Below, piece by piece: positions 9,551-17,967 of a DNA stretch of 52,249 bases. How positions within the stretch are numbered: the stretch's first letter is position 1; every line of letters begins with the position of its first letter. The notes under the pieces are model-generated. The model did not search any database and was not told the origin of the DNA. It saw only the letters and a list, made by a program, of their open reading frames with translations. Source of the DNA: Prevotellaceae bacterium. Its GTDB lineage: Bacteria > Bacteroidota > Bacteroidia > Bacteroidales > Paludibacteraceae. Made by a program: the position numbers and the translations under genes. The DNA is taken from contig JAISVR010000021.1 of assembly GCA_031271465.1 (NCBI GenBank), forward strand, positions 1 through 52,249, read 5' to 3'.

Positions 9551-10918
9551 CTATTTCTTTCTCTCCAACTCCCCAATCCGCTTATCCTGCGCAATAATAT
9601 ACAAAGTCAATTCCTCAATTTTGCGTAACAACAACGCATTCATTTCGCTTACGCTGATACCTTCGCTCTCCATCACAGCAGCAGGAGCTACATCGGGCAA
9701 ATGTTTGTTTGTCTTTACATACTCGTCCAATTCGTCAAGCTTCATCAAGCTGTAGTTATCTTCAAACACAAAATCGGCTCCTGCTTCCAGATTTACCAGC
9801 ACCTCTTTAGCTCGGATAGTTCCGTTTACATCAAGCGTATATTGGGGATTCACCACATTAATTCCTATTTTACCGTTGGCAGGTTGCGCAGTAGGATTTC
9901 CCGGTAACTCCGACTGCAACCCGCTTCCAAATAATACTCCACCTATATTCAACCCGTTGGAAGTACCTGCAGGCAAACTTATCTTTTTGCCTATAATAAT
10001 ATTATTGTCTCCCATTAACGCAGCACTTCGGTAACCTATAATAATATTGTAGCTATAAGAAGAAGACACATGAGTCTCTCGTCCGAATATTATATTTTGA
10101 GAACCGGTAGTCAAATCTCTTCCGGCACCATAGCCCATGGCTATATTATGTTCTCCACTCGACAAACTTTGCAATACATAAGTACCCAAACCTGTATTCT
10201 CCCTGCCACTTGTTATATTCAACAGAGATTGATAACCAATACCAATATTCCTGTTTCCACTGCCGGCATTGAACATAGCTTTATAACCTAAGGCTATATT
10301 CTCATTACCGGTTGTTCTTTCCAGCGTGCGATATCCTAATGAAGTGTTTGACATTCCATTTGCATCTACTTGTGCTTTATAACCAACAGCAGTGTTTCCA
10401 CTTTTGGCTGATAGCAAACTAAGGGCTCTGCTGCCTATTGCGGTATTATGCGAACCGCTGGAATTTTGAAATGCAGAATATCCAATGGCTGTATTTTCCA
10501 AACCGCCACCACGATGCATCGACAGGTTTCCTATCGCCACATTAGATGTCCCTGTTCCTTTATGAAACGACTGATAACCCATTGCCACATTTTTACTGCC
10601 TGTTGCCAATTCCTGCGCTTTATAACCAACCGCCGTATTTTCATAACTCATAGTCGTTTTAGTCAACGAAAATCCTCCTACCGCAGTATTGAAATAACCT
10701 CCGGCATTCCCCTTCAATGCCTTGTAACCCGTTGCGCTATTGCCATATCCGGTGGTATTGTTACCCAGAGCAGAGTCACCTACCGCCACATTACGGTAAC
10801 CTGTTGTGTTCAAAATCAGGGCATTTACTCCCAAAGCAGTGTTATAGGTTTGAGCGTATATCAAACTACTGCCTGCCGCCAATAAAGAAAGAATCAAAAT
10901 CCATCGTAAATTTTTCAT
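9551..10918 (-). CDS. YadA-head-like repeat surface protein with tail-fibre-type C terminus
   Basis: A 455-residue secreted protein with signal peptide (MKNLRWILILSLLAAGSSLIYAQ). Residues about 25-330 are some twenty imperfect repeats of 14-17 residues built on N-x-A-(V/I/L)-G-Y-x-(A/S), such as NTAVGYKAQ and NVAIGNLSM. This is the left-handed parallel beta-roll signature of trimeric autotransporter (YadA-like) heads. The C-terminal 110 residues (GKIGINVVNPQYTLDVNGTI ... EMNALLLRKIEELTLYI) match the region found at the end of Bacteroidota tail-fibre-domain proteins: a short beta segment followed by a coiled coil ending in ELERKK. There is no YadA beta-barrel anchor, so display must use another route. 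The ATG at 10918 is chosen to start the signal peptide; a longer in-frame extension to 10987 is unlikely. Confidence 0.8.
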   Translation of the reverse strand: MKNLRWILILSLLAAGSSLIYAQTYNTALGVNALILNTTGYRNVAVGDSALGNNTTGYGNSATGYKALKGNAGGYFNTAVGGFSLTKTTMSYENTAVGYKAQELATGSKNVAMGYQSFHKGTGTSNVAIGNLSMHRGGGLENTAIGYSAFQNSSGSHNTAIGSRALSLLSAKSGNTAVGYKAQVDANGMSNTSLGYRTLERTTGNENIALGYKAMFNAGSGNRNIGIGYQSLLNITSGRENTGLGTYVLQSLSSGEHNIAMGYGAGRDLTTGSQNIIFGRETHVSSSYSYNIIIGYRSAALMGDNNIIIGKKISLPAGTSNGLNIGGVLFGSGLQSELPGNPTAQPANGKIGINVVNPQYTLDVNGTIRAKEVLVNLEAGADFVFEDNYSLMKLDELDEYVKTNKHLPDVAPAAVMESEGISVSEMNALLLRKIEELTLYIIAQDKRIGELERKK

Positions 10919-11149
10919 AAATTTATTTATTTTTATTTGAGAATTAATTTTAATCGGCGAAAATAAATATTTATTCACCGAATGCAAGCAAAAAGAAACC
11001 TTTTAACAAAAAATATTATTTTCTTATTACAAAAACCTATCTTCATACAACTACAATGCTTGTACAACACTTTCCTCTTGTTTCAAGGGGAGTACCCAAA
11101 GGGCAAGGGGTTAATGAGGGAGGAGTTAGACATAACCGAAGCACCCCCA

Positions 11150-11195
11150 ACAAAAAATACCTCCGAAAAGATATTGAAATCCCTTCGAAGGTATT
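11150..11195 (-). terminator. Terminator of the DEAD-box helicase gene
   Basis: aatacctccgaa (11156-11167) pairs with ttcgaaggtatt (11184-11195) with one mismatch, and on the minus strand the hairpin is followed by a T run. It lies 25 bp past the helicase stop codon. The rest of the 10919-11219 gap holds the upstream region of the YadA-like gene, with a weak -7-like tattttcg, and nothing else I can assign. Confidence 0.7.
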
Positions 11196-11219
11196 GTGTT
11201 TTTCTTTTTATAGAGGTTT

Positions 11220-12992
11220 TTACCGCCGTCCCTTTCGCCAAGGCTTGTCGCTGCCGCCCGATTTTGGACTGCTTTTGCGGTCGCCCGTTGACTTTTCCTT
11301 GTATTTTCTCTTGCTGAACGAATTGTTACCTGCGTCGTCGTTTTGGCGGTTGCCTTTCACCACCGATACTTGTACATCGCCACCTGATTTTTCAAAAGCT
11401 CGAAGCACGCGGTCGGCACGGTCGGCAAACACATCGAAGAAGGTAAACTTATTGCTTATCTCAATATCGCCCACCGAAATGCTTCGGTCATCCACCGTGT
11501 CGTTTATAATGCCCAGTAACCGACGAGGAGAAATGCCGTCTTTACTACCCAGGTTTATTTTCAGGCGAAGTTTTCCGCCTCCGTTCCGGCGTTCACCCCG
11601 CTCCCACTTCTCGCCCTTCTCTTTCCGCTTACCTTTTTCGCGCTTGTCATCGCTGCGTTCGGGTTTGCCGGGCAGATTGAGATCGGGAGCATCTTTGTAG
11701 TAATCAAGAAAACGGTTAAACTCGAGCGACACAAAGCGTTTCACAATCTCCTCACCGTTGAGATACGAAAGCTTTTTCAAAATTTCGGGAAACATCGGGT
11801 CGAGCTGTTCGTAGTTTACCTCCACATTTTCCATGCGGTCGATAAGATGAAAAAGCTGTTTCTTGCACACCTCCATACCGTTCGGGATGCGCTGTTGCTC
11901 AAACTGACGGTTTATAGCACGCTCTATTTCGCGTATTTTATTTCGTTCCTTAATATGAATAATGCTCACGGACACTCCCTTGCGGTTTGCGCGTCCCGTG
12001 CGCCCGCTGCGGTGCGTGTAGCTCTCAGTATCGGCAGGCAAGTTGTAGTTTATCACATGGCTGAGGTTATTTACATCAAGCCCGCGCGCAGCAACATCGG
12101 TGGCTACAAGTATTTGCAAGTTTTTGATACGGAATTTCTGCATCACAGCGTCGCGCTGCGCCTGCGAAAGGTCACCGTGCAAAGCATCGGCATTATAACC
12201 GTCGCGCATCAGCTTGTCGGCAACATCTTTGGTTTCCTGCCGGGTGCGGCAAAATACAATACCGTAAATATCGGGATTCAAATCCACCACACGCTTCAAT
12301 GCAAGGTAGCGGTCTTTCGCCTGAACCACATAATATATATGCTCCACATTCTCGTTGCCCGAGTTCTTTTTGCCGATAGAAATTTCCTCGCGTTCCCTCA
12401 TGTATTTCTGCGAAATGCGGGCAATAGCCGCGGGCATAGTTGCAGAGAACAACATCGTTCGCCGTGTATCGGGCGTGCGTTCGAGTATCGTTTCAAGGTC
12501 TTCCTGAAAGCCCATGTTAAGCATTTCATCTGCCTCATCGAGTACCAGAAAATCGATAGCCGACAAGTTTACCTTGCGCCGTTCCATCAAATCGATAAGC
12601 CTGCCGGGAGTAGCTACAAGTATCTGTGGCGGCACATCAAGTTGGCGCAATTGCGTAATGATATTTTCACCGCCATACACAGGCACCACTTTAATATCTT
12701 TTTGGTATTTGGAAAAATTCTTTAGGTCATTAGCAATTTGTATGCACAATTCGCGCGTGGGAGCAAGTACAAGCGCCTGTGTTTCGCGGCGATTGGGGTT
12801 AATAAGTTGCAAAATGGGTAAGCCGAAACCGGCTGTTTTTCCCGTACCCGTTTGTGCAAGGGCGATGAGGTCGCGCGTGTCGTTCATCATAAATGGAATA
12901 CTGCGCTCCTGTACGGGCATTGCCTCCTCGAAACCGAGTTCTTCGACTGCCCGAAGGATTTCCTCTTTCAGTCCTAATTCTTTAAATGTCAT
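11220..12992 (-). CDS. DEAD-box ATP-dependent RNA helicase with DbpA-type RNA-binding domain
   Basis: A 590-residue cytoplasmic RNA helicase. The Q motif (residues about 1-28) is followed by Walker A AQTGTGKT (46-53), PTRELC, TPGR, DEAD (152-155), SAT (183-185), and in the second RecA domain ATDVAARGLD and HRSGRTGRA. After about residue 430 comes a charged Lys/Arg/Glu/Gly linker (KREKGKRKEKGEK), then a DbpA/CsdA-type RNA-binding domain (LRLKINLGSKDGISPRRLLG ... FFDVFADRADRVLRAF), then a basic tail. It probably remodels rRNA or mRNA structure; Bacteroidota usually carry several such paralogues. The ATG at 12992 starts directly before the Q motif. A TATCTTTG -7 box lies 25 bp upstream. Substrate specificity cannot be read from sequence. 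Confidence 0.93.
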   Translation of the reverse strand: MTFKELGLKEEILRAVEELGFEEAMPVQERSIPFMMNDTRDLIALAQTGTGKTAGFGLPILQLINPNRRETQALVLAPTRELCIQIANDLKNFSKYQKDIKVVPVYGGENIITQLRQLDVPPQILVATPGRLIDLMERRKVNLSAIDFLVLDEADEMLNMGFQEDLETILERTPDTRRTMLFSATMPAAIARISQKYMREREEISIGKKNSGNENVEHIYYVVQAKDRYLALKRVVDLNPDIYGIVFCRTRQETKDVADKLMRDGYNADALHGDLSQAQRDAVMQKFRIKNLQILVATDVAARGLDVNNLSHVINYNLPADTESYTHRSGRTGRANRKGVSVSIIHIKERNKIREIERAINRQFEQQRIPNGMEVCKKQLFHLIDRMENVEVNYEQLDPMFPEILKKLSYLNGEEIVKRFVSLEFNRFLDYYKDAPDLNLPGKPERSDDKREKGKRKEKGEKWERGERRNGGGKLRLKINLGSKDGISPRRLLGIINDTVDDRSISVGDIEISNKFTFFDVFADRADRVLRAFEKSGGDVQVSVVKGNRQNDDAGNNSFSKRKYKEKSTGDRKSSPKSGGSDKPWRKGRR

Positions 12993-13016
12993 TGAGTTTT
13001 TTATAAAATAAGCCGG

Positions 13017-13024
13017 CAAAGATA
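13017..13024 (-). promoter_or_regulatory. -7 box of the DEAD-box helicase gene
   Basis: On the minus strand this reads TATCTTTG, an exact match to the Bacteroidota sigma-ABfr -7 consensus TAnnTTTG, 24 bp ahead of the ATG at 12992. The -33 element is less clear. Confidence 0.6.
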
Positions 13025-13272
13025 GGAAAAATTGTTTACATCGTTAAACGATTTCGGGGAGAGTTTTTCTGTTTATTTTAAAAATAACTATATTATATTT
13101 TTAAAAACATATAAAATAAATTTGCAACTTTAAAATAACATCGCAACTTTGTCGTTATAGTTATATTTAATATTTTAATTCAAATAGTAATAAAAAAATT
13201 CTACATAATTGTGTACGGTTCTGAAAAAACAGAAAAATAAATATAATACTTAACTTTAAAAACAACTTATCT

Positions 13273-14028
13273 ATGAAAAAATTAATTTTTATTTGTGCTT
13301 TTCTTTTTAGTACAATAGTACTGGCAAATGCCATTGTTATGATACAATAAATACCTATTGGGAGTTCTTCTTCTAATACACTTAGGATAGCTCAATCAGC
13401 GGAACTTAGATCGACAAATCATGTGTTTCAAGTTGAATTTGAAGGTGCTAATTGGGGAAATATGGAAAAGCAAGCATTTTTACATGCAGTTAAATTATGG
13501 GAAAGTGATGTTGTAATAGAATTTTCGTCTTTTCAGCAAGTTACATCGTATATATTCAAATTACAAATGGACGGAACTCCAAGTATTGAATATTATACCC
13601 TACCCGGAACCCAAAATACATATAGTTTAACCAATTTGTGGATGGATTTAAGTTATACATTTTGGGTAAAAGCGGTAAATCAATATGGAGAAAGCGAGTA
13701 TGTTGAATTACACATAGGAGGAGACCCTGATTACTATATAAAATTATCATCAACAGGAAGTCCTATGCCAACATCAATGAATTTGTTAACTTCTTCCACT
13801 GAAGAAACTGTCACATTAGCATTTACCACACGAAATAATATGATAGTAGATACAGAACTAGAAAGCGTAGAAATCTTCAATATAGCTACTCCTGCTTATG
13901 GCAAACAGGAACGACATTATCGTTCCAATACTCCTATTTCTTTGCGTAATATGCCTTGGGGCGTATACAGTGTGAAAGCCATAGATAAAAAAGGCAAGGT
14001 TTATACTAGTAAATTTTTCAAGAAATAG
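13273..14028 (+). pseudogene. Secreted DUF3244-like protein gene interrupted by an in-frame stop
   Basis: From ATG 13273 the frame reads a signal peptide (MKKLIFICAFLFSTIVLANA), then IVMIQ, then TAA at 13348-13350, then continues in the same frame without a break to 14028 (IPIGSSSSNTLRIAQSAELR ... YTSKFFKK). The head and tail resemble small secreted DUF3244-type proteins of Bacteroidota (tail WGVYSVKAIDKKGKVYTS). The middle (13501-13740) is nearly identical to the end of the next gene (14581-14820), so this copy looks like a mosaic made by duplication or gene conversion. A single base change would restore the frame. The downstream piece alone lacks a signal peptide. Read-through of the TAA cannot be excluded from sequence but is less likely than a pseudogene. 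Confidence 0.7.
13501..13757 (+). repeat. Duplicated segment, copy 1
   Basis: About 240-260 bp nearly identical to 14581-14836. The offset is exactly 1080 bp over the aligned part, and the interval 13571-13690 is almost unchanged. It encodes a fibronectin-like segment with the words TSYIFKLQMDGTPSIEYYT and YGESEYVELHIGGDP. Confidence 0.9.
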
Positions 14029-14109
14029 AAAATAATTCCTAGCTAACGAAATGGATTCTTTAATCTGTTTCGCTGGTATTTTTTCAATTTTATATTGTAC
14101 AAATATATC

Positions 14110-14826
14110 ATGAAAGCTTTAAAATTTATCTCACTGTTGACAAGCATAGTATTACTGGCTGCTTGCCACGACGACAGGGATTCCAAACCGAAAAATGTTA
14201 CAATTCTCTCGGAAAATGTAAAAGCAAACGATTTATTGGAGCTGAATGTTGAATATAAATTTTCCTGTCAAAGCAATACGGAGATAGCAAGTTATGCCTG
14301 GACTCTCGAAATATTTACCCAAGCAGGAGAAATGGTTCCGGTATCCGATTATGTATCCGGGCAAACAACATTTGACATAACAATGCCTTCTATTGATGTA
14401 ATTGCCAAGCGCGACGATTATGCACGCACTCAAAGCGGTATGCTCCAAGCACGGGTATCACTCAAAGGTAGCTTTATCGACGGAGAAGCCTTTGAAACAA
14501 GTTATCCTATAGAGCTGCCTTATATACCAAAGAATCCCATATTAAGAGTGAAGTCTATTGTGGATTATCGCGAAACATTGGAAAGCGATGTAGTAATAGA
14601 ATTTTCCTCATTCCAACCGGTTACATCGTATATTTTTAAATTACAAATGGACGGAACTCCGAGTATTGAGTATTATACCCTACCCGGAACCCAAAATACA
14701 TATAGTTTAACCAATTTGTGGATGGATTTAAGTTATACATTTTGGGTAAAAGCGGTAAATCAATATGGAGAAAGCGAATATGTTGAGTTACACATAGGTG
14801 GAGACCCCAATTATTACACAAATTAG
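14110..14826 (+). CDS. Lipoprotein with PKD/fibronectin-like domains, C terminus frameshifted
   Basis: A 238-residue predicted lipoprotein: signal MKALKFISLLTSIVLLAAC with lipobox cysteine, followed by acidic residues (HDDRDS). Residues about 30-140 look like a beta-sandwich with YKFSCQSNTEIASYAWTLE, similar to PKD folds; residues 160-235 are the segment shared with the preceding gene. The start at 14110 (ATG) is taken over an upstream TTG because it begins the signal peptide. The protein ends abruptly after GGDPNYYTN. Alignment with copy 1 shows one base missing in an A run near 14820 (aaaatta in copy 1, aaatta here), so the present stop arises from a frameshift. Function unknown; it is probably surface exposed. 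Confidence 0.75.
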   Translation: MKALKFISLLTSIVLLAACHDDRDSKPKNVTILSENVKANDLLELNVEYKFSCQSNTEIASYAWTLEIFTQAGEMVPVSDYVSGQTTFDITMPSIDVIAKRDDYARTQSGMLQARVSLKGSFIDGEAFETSYPIELPYIPKNPILRVKSIVDYRETLESDVVIEFSSFQPVTSYIFKLQMDGTPSIEYYTLPGTQNTYSLTNLWMDLSYTFWVKAVNQYGESEYVELHIGGDPNYYTN

Positions 14827-14836
14827 CATCAACAAC
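14581..14836 (+). repeat. Duplicated segment, copy 2
   Basis: The partner of 13501-13757. Similarity continues about 15 bp past this copy's stop codon once a one-base gap is allowed, showing that the duplicated unit extended beyond the present reading frame. Confidence 0.9.
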
Positions 14837-14867
14837 AGACATGTTAAATTAAAAATACAGTGAAAAA

Positions 14868-14908
14868 CAAACAGGTATCTCAAAAAAGAGATACCTGTTT
14901 GTTTTCTT
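14868..14908 (+). terminator. Strong intrinsic terminator
   Basis: A perfect 14-bp stem (caaacaggtatctc at 14868-14881 with gagatacctgtttg at 14888-14901), a loop of six A, and a following ttttctt. It ends the transcript of the preceding lipoprotein gene. Confidence 0.9.
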
Positions 14909-15002
14909 ATTAATTATAAAAATTTAATATATATTTTTTTACTTATTTAAAAATATGTTTTAAAGCGGAATGCCCTCTGATTTAAATTTCCAATAAAAGG
15001 CA

Positions 15003-15032
15003 TTTGTTTTCTAATAAATTTATTTATTTTTG
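15003..15032 (+). promoter_or_regulatory. Promoter of the XRE-cupin regulator gene
   Basis: TTTG (15003-15006) and TATTTTTG (15025-15032) with 18 bp between them, matching the Bacteroidota -33/-7 elements. The -7 box lies 33 bp ahead of the ATG at 15066. Confidence 0.6.
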
Positions 15033-15065
15033 CGTCCGAAAATAACAAATTGATATATTTTTATT

Positions 15066-15641
15066 ATGAAAAAAGGAATCGTAATAGGCAACAAAATTAA
15101 GGCTATCCGCGAAGCGCAAAACATGACTGCCGAGCAACTTGCCAAACAGTCGGGCTTAAGCCTCGAACAGATAACCACGCTGGAAGACACCGAAACGCTT
15201 ACCGCACTTAGTCCGCTCATTCGTGTGGCGCGTGCGTTGGGTGTGCGTCTTGGCACATTTTTGGACGACGACAGCGCGCTCGGTCCCGTTGTTTGCCGCC
15301 GCAACGAAGCAGAAGCAAGCATCAGTTTTTCAAACGATAAAACAGGCGGTAATCGCCACATGAACTATTTTTCGCTTGCAAAAACCAAATCGGGCAGGCA
15401 CATCGAACCGTTTATCATCAGCATTGCGGCATGCACGAAAAAGGATTTCATCATGTCGAGCCACGAGGGTGAGGAATTTATTTATGTGCTCGAAGGGGTT
15501 ATCAAAATCACCTACGGCAAGGAAGTATTTATCCTCGAAGCAGGCGACAGTATTTTCTACGACTCCATCGTGGAGCACCTCGTGGAAGGCTCGTGCGAGA
15601 GCGCTGCTAAAATTCTGGCAGTAGTGTATTCGCCGATGTAA
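15066..15641 (+). CDS. XRE-family regulator with C-terminal cupin domain
   Basis: A 191-residue cytoplasmic regulator. Residues about 8-62 are an XRE helix-turn-helix (IKAIREAQNMTAEQLAKQSG). Residues about 110-190 are a cupin_2 barrel containing HEGEEFIYVLEGVIKITYG and LEAGDSIFYDS. The cupin probably binds a small-molecule ligand that modulates DNA binding. In Bacteroidota this architecture commonly precedes an AMP-dependent acyl-CoA ligase gene, as here (16025-17674), so I infer that it regulates that ligase in response to fatty acid or acyl-CoA; the ligand is not visible in sequence. The start is the ATG following a good promoter. A repeat-bounded cassette now separates the two genes. Confidence 0.9.
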   Translation: MKKGIVIGNKIKAIREAQNMTAEQLAKQSGLSLEQITTLEDTETLTALSPLIRVARALGVRLGTFLDDDSALGPVVCRRNEAEASISFSNDKTGGNRHMNYFSLAKTKSGRHIEPFIISIAACTKKDFIMSSHEGEEFIYVLEGVIKITYGKEVFILEAGDSIFYDSIVEHLVEGSCESAAKILAVVYSPM

Positions 15642-15644
15642 CTC

Positions 15645-15664
15645 ACTGTTTAATTGTTTAATCG
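15645..15664 (+). repeat. Left inverted repeat of the four-helix-bundle cassette
   Basis: actgtttaattgtttaatcg. Its reverse complement recurs at the right end as cgattaaac (15972-15980) and caattaaacagt (15989-16000), split by 8 bp. The arms enclose the broken four-helix-bundle gene. Confidence 0.6.
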
Positions 15665-15667
15665 AAA

Positions 15668-15976
15668 ATGCCCTATCAATATTCTTTCGAGAAACTGTAA
15701 GTTTGGAAAGATGCCCGAATGTTTGTAAAAGAAGTTTATCAAATAACGCGTATTTTTCCTTCTGAAGAAAAATTCGGTTTGTCTTCTCAAATGCAGCGAG
15801 CTGCCGTATCAATCGTATCAACTATTGCCGAAGGTACATCGAGACTATCCAACAAAGAAAAAATCCGTTTTTTGGAAATCACTTACATCAATGAAAATTC
15901 TTTTGAACAAAAAAAACAGGATATTGATAAAATTGCAAACAAATTAAATGCACTAATCAGAAGATTAAACGATTAA
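15668..15976 (+). pseudogene. Four-helix-bundle (23S rRNA IVP-like) protein gene, disrupted
   Basis: From ATG 15668 the frame reads MPYQYSFEKL, TAA (15698-15700), then [16 protein letters not shown] and onward. Family members normally read FEKLEVWKDAR, so one GAA codon has become TAA. The following [20 protein letters not shown] is the family's conserved core. The C-terminal part is shortened: after [15 protein letters not shown] it jumps to [18 protein letters not shown], missing roughly 20-30 residues of the usual third helix. Two independent lesions point to a pseudogene; a shorter product from the ATG at 15719 is possible but would lack helix 1. Homologues are encoded in 23S rRNA intervening sequences and as free-standing cassettes. 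Inverted repeats flank this one. Confidence 0.75.
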
Positions 15977-16000
15977 ACATTATTTACAATTAAACAGTTA
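15972..16000 (-). repeat. Right inverted repeat of the four-helix-bundle cassette
   Basis: cgattaaac, 8 bp, then caattaaacagt: the reverse complement of 15645-15664 with an 8-bp insertion. Further attaaac units continue to 16020, up to the acyl-CoA ligase start. Confidence 0.55.
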
Positions 16001-16024
16001 AACGATTACTCAATTAAACAAAAT

Positions 16025-17674
16025 ATGATACTTTCCGATAGAACTCTCGGCGAATGGGTTGAGCATTGGGCTTCCGTTTCGCCCGACAAGGAATACATCG
16101 TTTATTCCGACCGTAACCTGCGCTTCACATGGAAACAATTTAACGAGCGGGTGGACGATATGGCAAAAGGCTTGCTCGCAATCGGTGTAACGCGCGGCGC
16201 ACATGTGGGCATCTGGGCTACGAATGTGCCCGACTGGCTCACTTTTCTTTACGCCTGCGCCAAAATCGGTGCGGTGCTTGTTACTGTAAATACCAACTAC
16301 AAACAACATGAGTTGGAATACCTTGTAGAAAATTCCGATATGCACACGCTTTGTATCATCGACGGAACATGGGATACCGACTATGTTACCATGACCTACG
16401 AAATGCTGCCCGAACTGAAAACTCAGCAACGCGGGAATCTTAGCAGCACGCGTTTCCCCCGCATGAAAAATGTGGTGTATATCGGGCAGGAAAAACACCG
16501 TGGAATGTACAATACGCAAGAATTATTGCTTTTGGGCAATAATATTGATGAAGAAGTTCTTACCGAAGCAAAAAAAGGAATTTCGTGCCACGATGTGGTA
16601 AACATGCAATATACTTCCGGTACAACAGGTTTTCCAAAAGGCGTGATGCTTTCGCACCACAACATTGCCAACAACGGTTTCCTTACAGGCGAACACATGA
16701 AGTTTACACAAGACGATAAACTCTGCGTGTGTGTACCGCTTTTCCATTGTTTCGGCGTAGTGCTTGCCACGATGAACTGCCTCACGCATGGTTGCACACA
16801 GGTGATGGTAGAAAAATTCGACCCGCTGGTGGTACTCGCTTCTATCCATAAGGAACGATGCACGGCGGTGTATGGCGTACCCACCATGTTTATCGCCGAA
16901 TTGAACCACCCGATGTTCGACATGTTCGACCTCACATCCTTGCGCACAGGCATTATGGCAGGTTCGCTTTGTCCTGTGGAATTGATGAAACAGGTACAGG
17001 AAAAAATGTATATGAAGGTAACCAGCGTATACGGACTTACCGAAACATCGCCCGGAATGACTCAAACCCGCATCGACGATTCTTTTGAAGTACGATGCAA
17101 TACCGTTGGTTACGAATTTGAATTTACCGAAGTGGCGGTTATCGATCCCGAAACAGGCAAACATCTCGGGGTAGAAGAGCAAGGCGAACTTTGCTCACGC
17201 GGTTACAATGTGATGAAAGGTTACTACAACAACCCCGAAGCTACTGCCGAAGTGATTGACAAAGATGGCTGGCTCCACTCGGGCGACCTCGGCATACGAG
17301 ACAAAGACGGCAACTATCGTATCACAGGGCGCATTAAGGATATGATTATCCGCGGCGGAGAAAATATTTATCCGCGCGAAATCGAAGAGTTCCTATACCA
17401 CCTCGAAGGGGTGAAAGATGTGCAGGTAGCAGCCGTACCGTCGGAAAAATACGGCGAAGAAGTGGGCGCATTTATTATTTTAAAAGAAGATGCCAACCTG
17501 CTGCCCGAAGATGTACGCGATTTTTGCAAAGGAAAAATTGCCCGCCACAAAATACCGAAATATGTATTTTTCCTCGACAGTTTCCCGATGACCGGCAGCG
17601 GGAAAATCCAAAAATTCAAACTCAAGGAAATGAGCCTCGAACTTGCTGCAAAACAGGGAATTGAGGTGATTTAA
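16025..17674 (+). CDS. AMP-dependent acyl-CoA ligase (fatty-acid type)
   Basis: A 549-residue enzyme of the ANL superfamily that activates a carboxylic acid with ATP to acyl-AMP and transfers it to CoA. The P-loop-like motif [16 protein letters not shown] (about 194-209), A5-type motif [20 protein letters not shown], the hinge [18 protein letters not shown] and the A10 lysine motif [10 protein letters not shown] near the C terminus are all intact. It resembles medium/long-chain fatty-acyl-CoA ligases more than acetyl-CoA synthetase; the exact substrate cannot be assigned. The XRE-cupin gene upstream is its probable regulator. A strong terminator follows at 17691-17731, so it is the last gene of its transcript. 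Confidence 0.92.
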   Translation: MILSDRTLGEWVEHWASVSPDKEYIVYSDRNLRFTWKQFNERVDDMAKGLLAIGVTRGAHVGIWATNVPDWLTFLYACAKIGAVLVTVNTNYKQHELEYLVENSDMHTLCIIDGTWDTDYVTMTYEMLPELKTQQRGNLSSTRFPRMKNVVYIGQEKHRGMYNTQELLLLGNNIDEEVLTEAKKGISCHDVVNMQYTSGTTGFPKGVMLSHHNIANNGFLTGEHMKFTQDDKLCVCVPLFHCFGVVLATMNCLTHGCTQVMVEKFDPLVVLASIHKERCTAVYGVPTMFIAELNHPMFDMFDLTSLRTGIMAGSLCPVELMKQVQEKMYMKVTSVYGLTETSPGMTQTRIDDSFEVRCNTVGYEFEFTEVAVIDPETGKHLGVEEQGELCSRGYNVMKGYYNNPEATAEVIDKDGWLHSGDLGIRDKDGNYRITGRIKDMIIRGGENIYPREIEEFLYHLEGVKDVQVAAVPSEKYGEEVGAFIILKEDANLLPEDVRDFCKGKIARHKIPKYVFFLDSFPMTGSGKIQKFKLKEMSLELAAKQGIEVI

Positions 17675-17690
17675 AAACATAGAAAATAGA

Positions 17691-17736
17691 AAAACCCCGA
17701 TATTTCACTTAAAGTGAAATATCGGGGTTTTTATTT
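17691..17736 (+). terminator. Strong intrinsic terminator after the acyl-CoA ligase
   Basis: aaaaccccgatatttcactt (17691-17710) is followed by its reverse complement (17712-17731) and then T-rich sequence, giving a near-perfect stem of up to 18-20 bp. As a symmetrical structure it could act in both directions, but the adjacent gene on the right also reads plus. Confidence 0.92.
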
Positions 17737-17849
17737 GTCGTTACTATTTGAAAGTTCTTTGGATTATGTTTTTATAGAGTTTTTAAAAATAAATTACGAC
17801 TAAAAATAAACTTAATTGACTTTTAACTCAAAATATTTAAAAAGAGTTA

Positions 17850-17878
17850 TTGTTTTATAAATTTATTGTATATTTTTG
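17850..17878 (+). promoter_or_regulatory. Promoter of the large T9SS surface protein
   Basis: TTG at 17850-17852 and TATTTTTG at 17871-17878, 18 bp apart, matching Bacteroidota -33/-7 elements, about 90 bp ahead of the ATG at 17968. Confidence 0.6.
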
Positions 17879-17967
17879 TCTTTTGTCTTGCTATTGACGA
17901 ATCAATATAAATAATATAAACCCAACAAGTGTCGATAAATACGCTTGTTGATAAATACCCATACACT

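Noticed and set aside
13273-14028. Selenocysteine or programmed read-through at the internal stop
   Set aside because: The codon is TAA, not TGA, and no recoding structure is evident; a nonsense mutation in a duplicated gene is simpler.
16523-17182. 219-codon minus-strand frame opposite the acyl-CoA ligase
   Set aside because: The plus strand encodes an intact ANL enzyme with all motifs; the antisense frame has no recognisable features.
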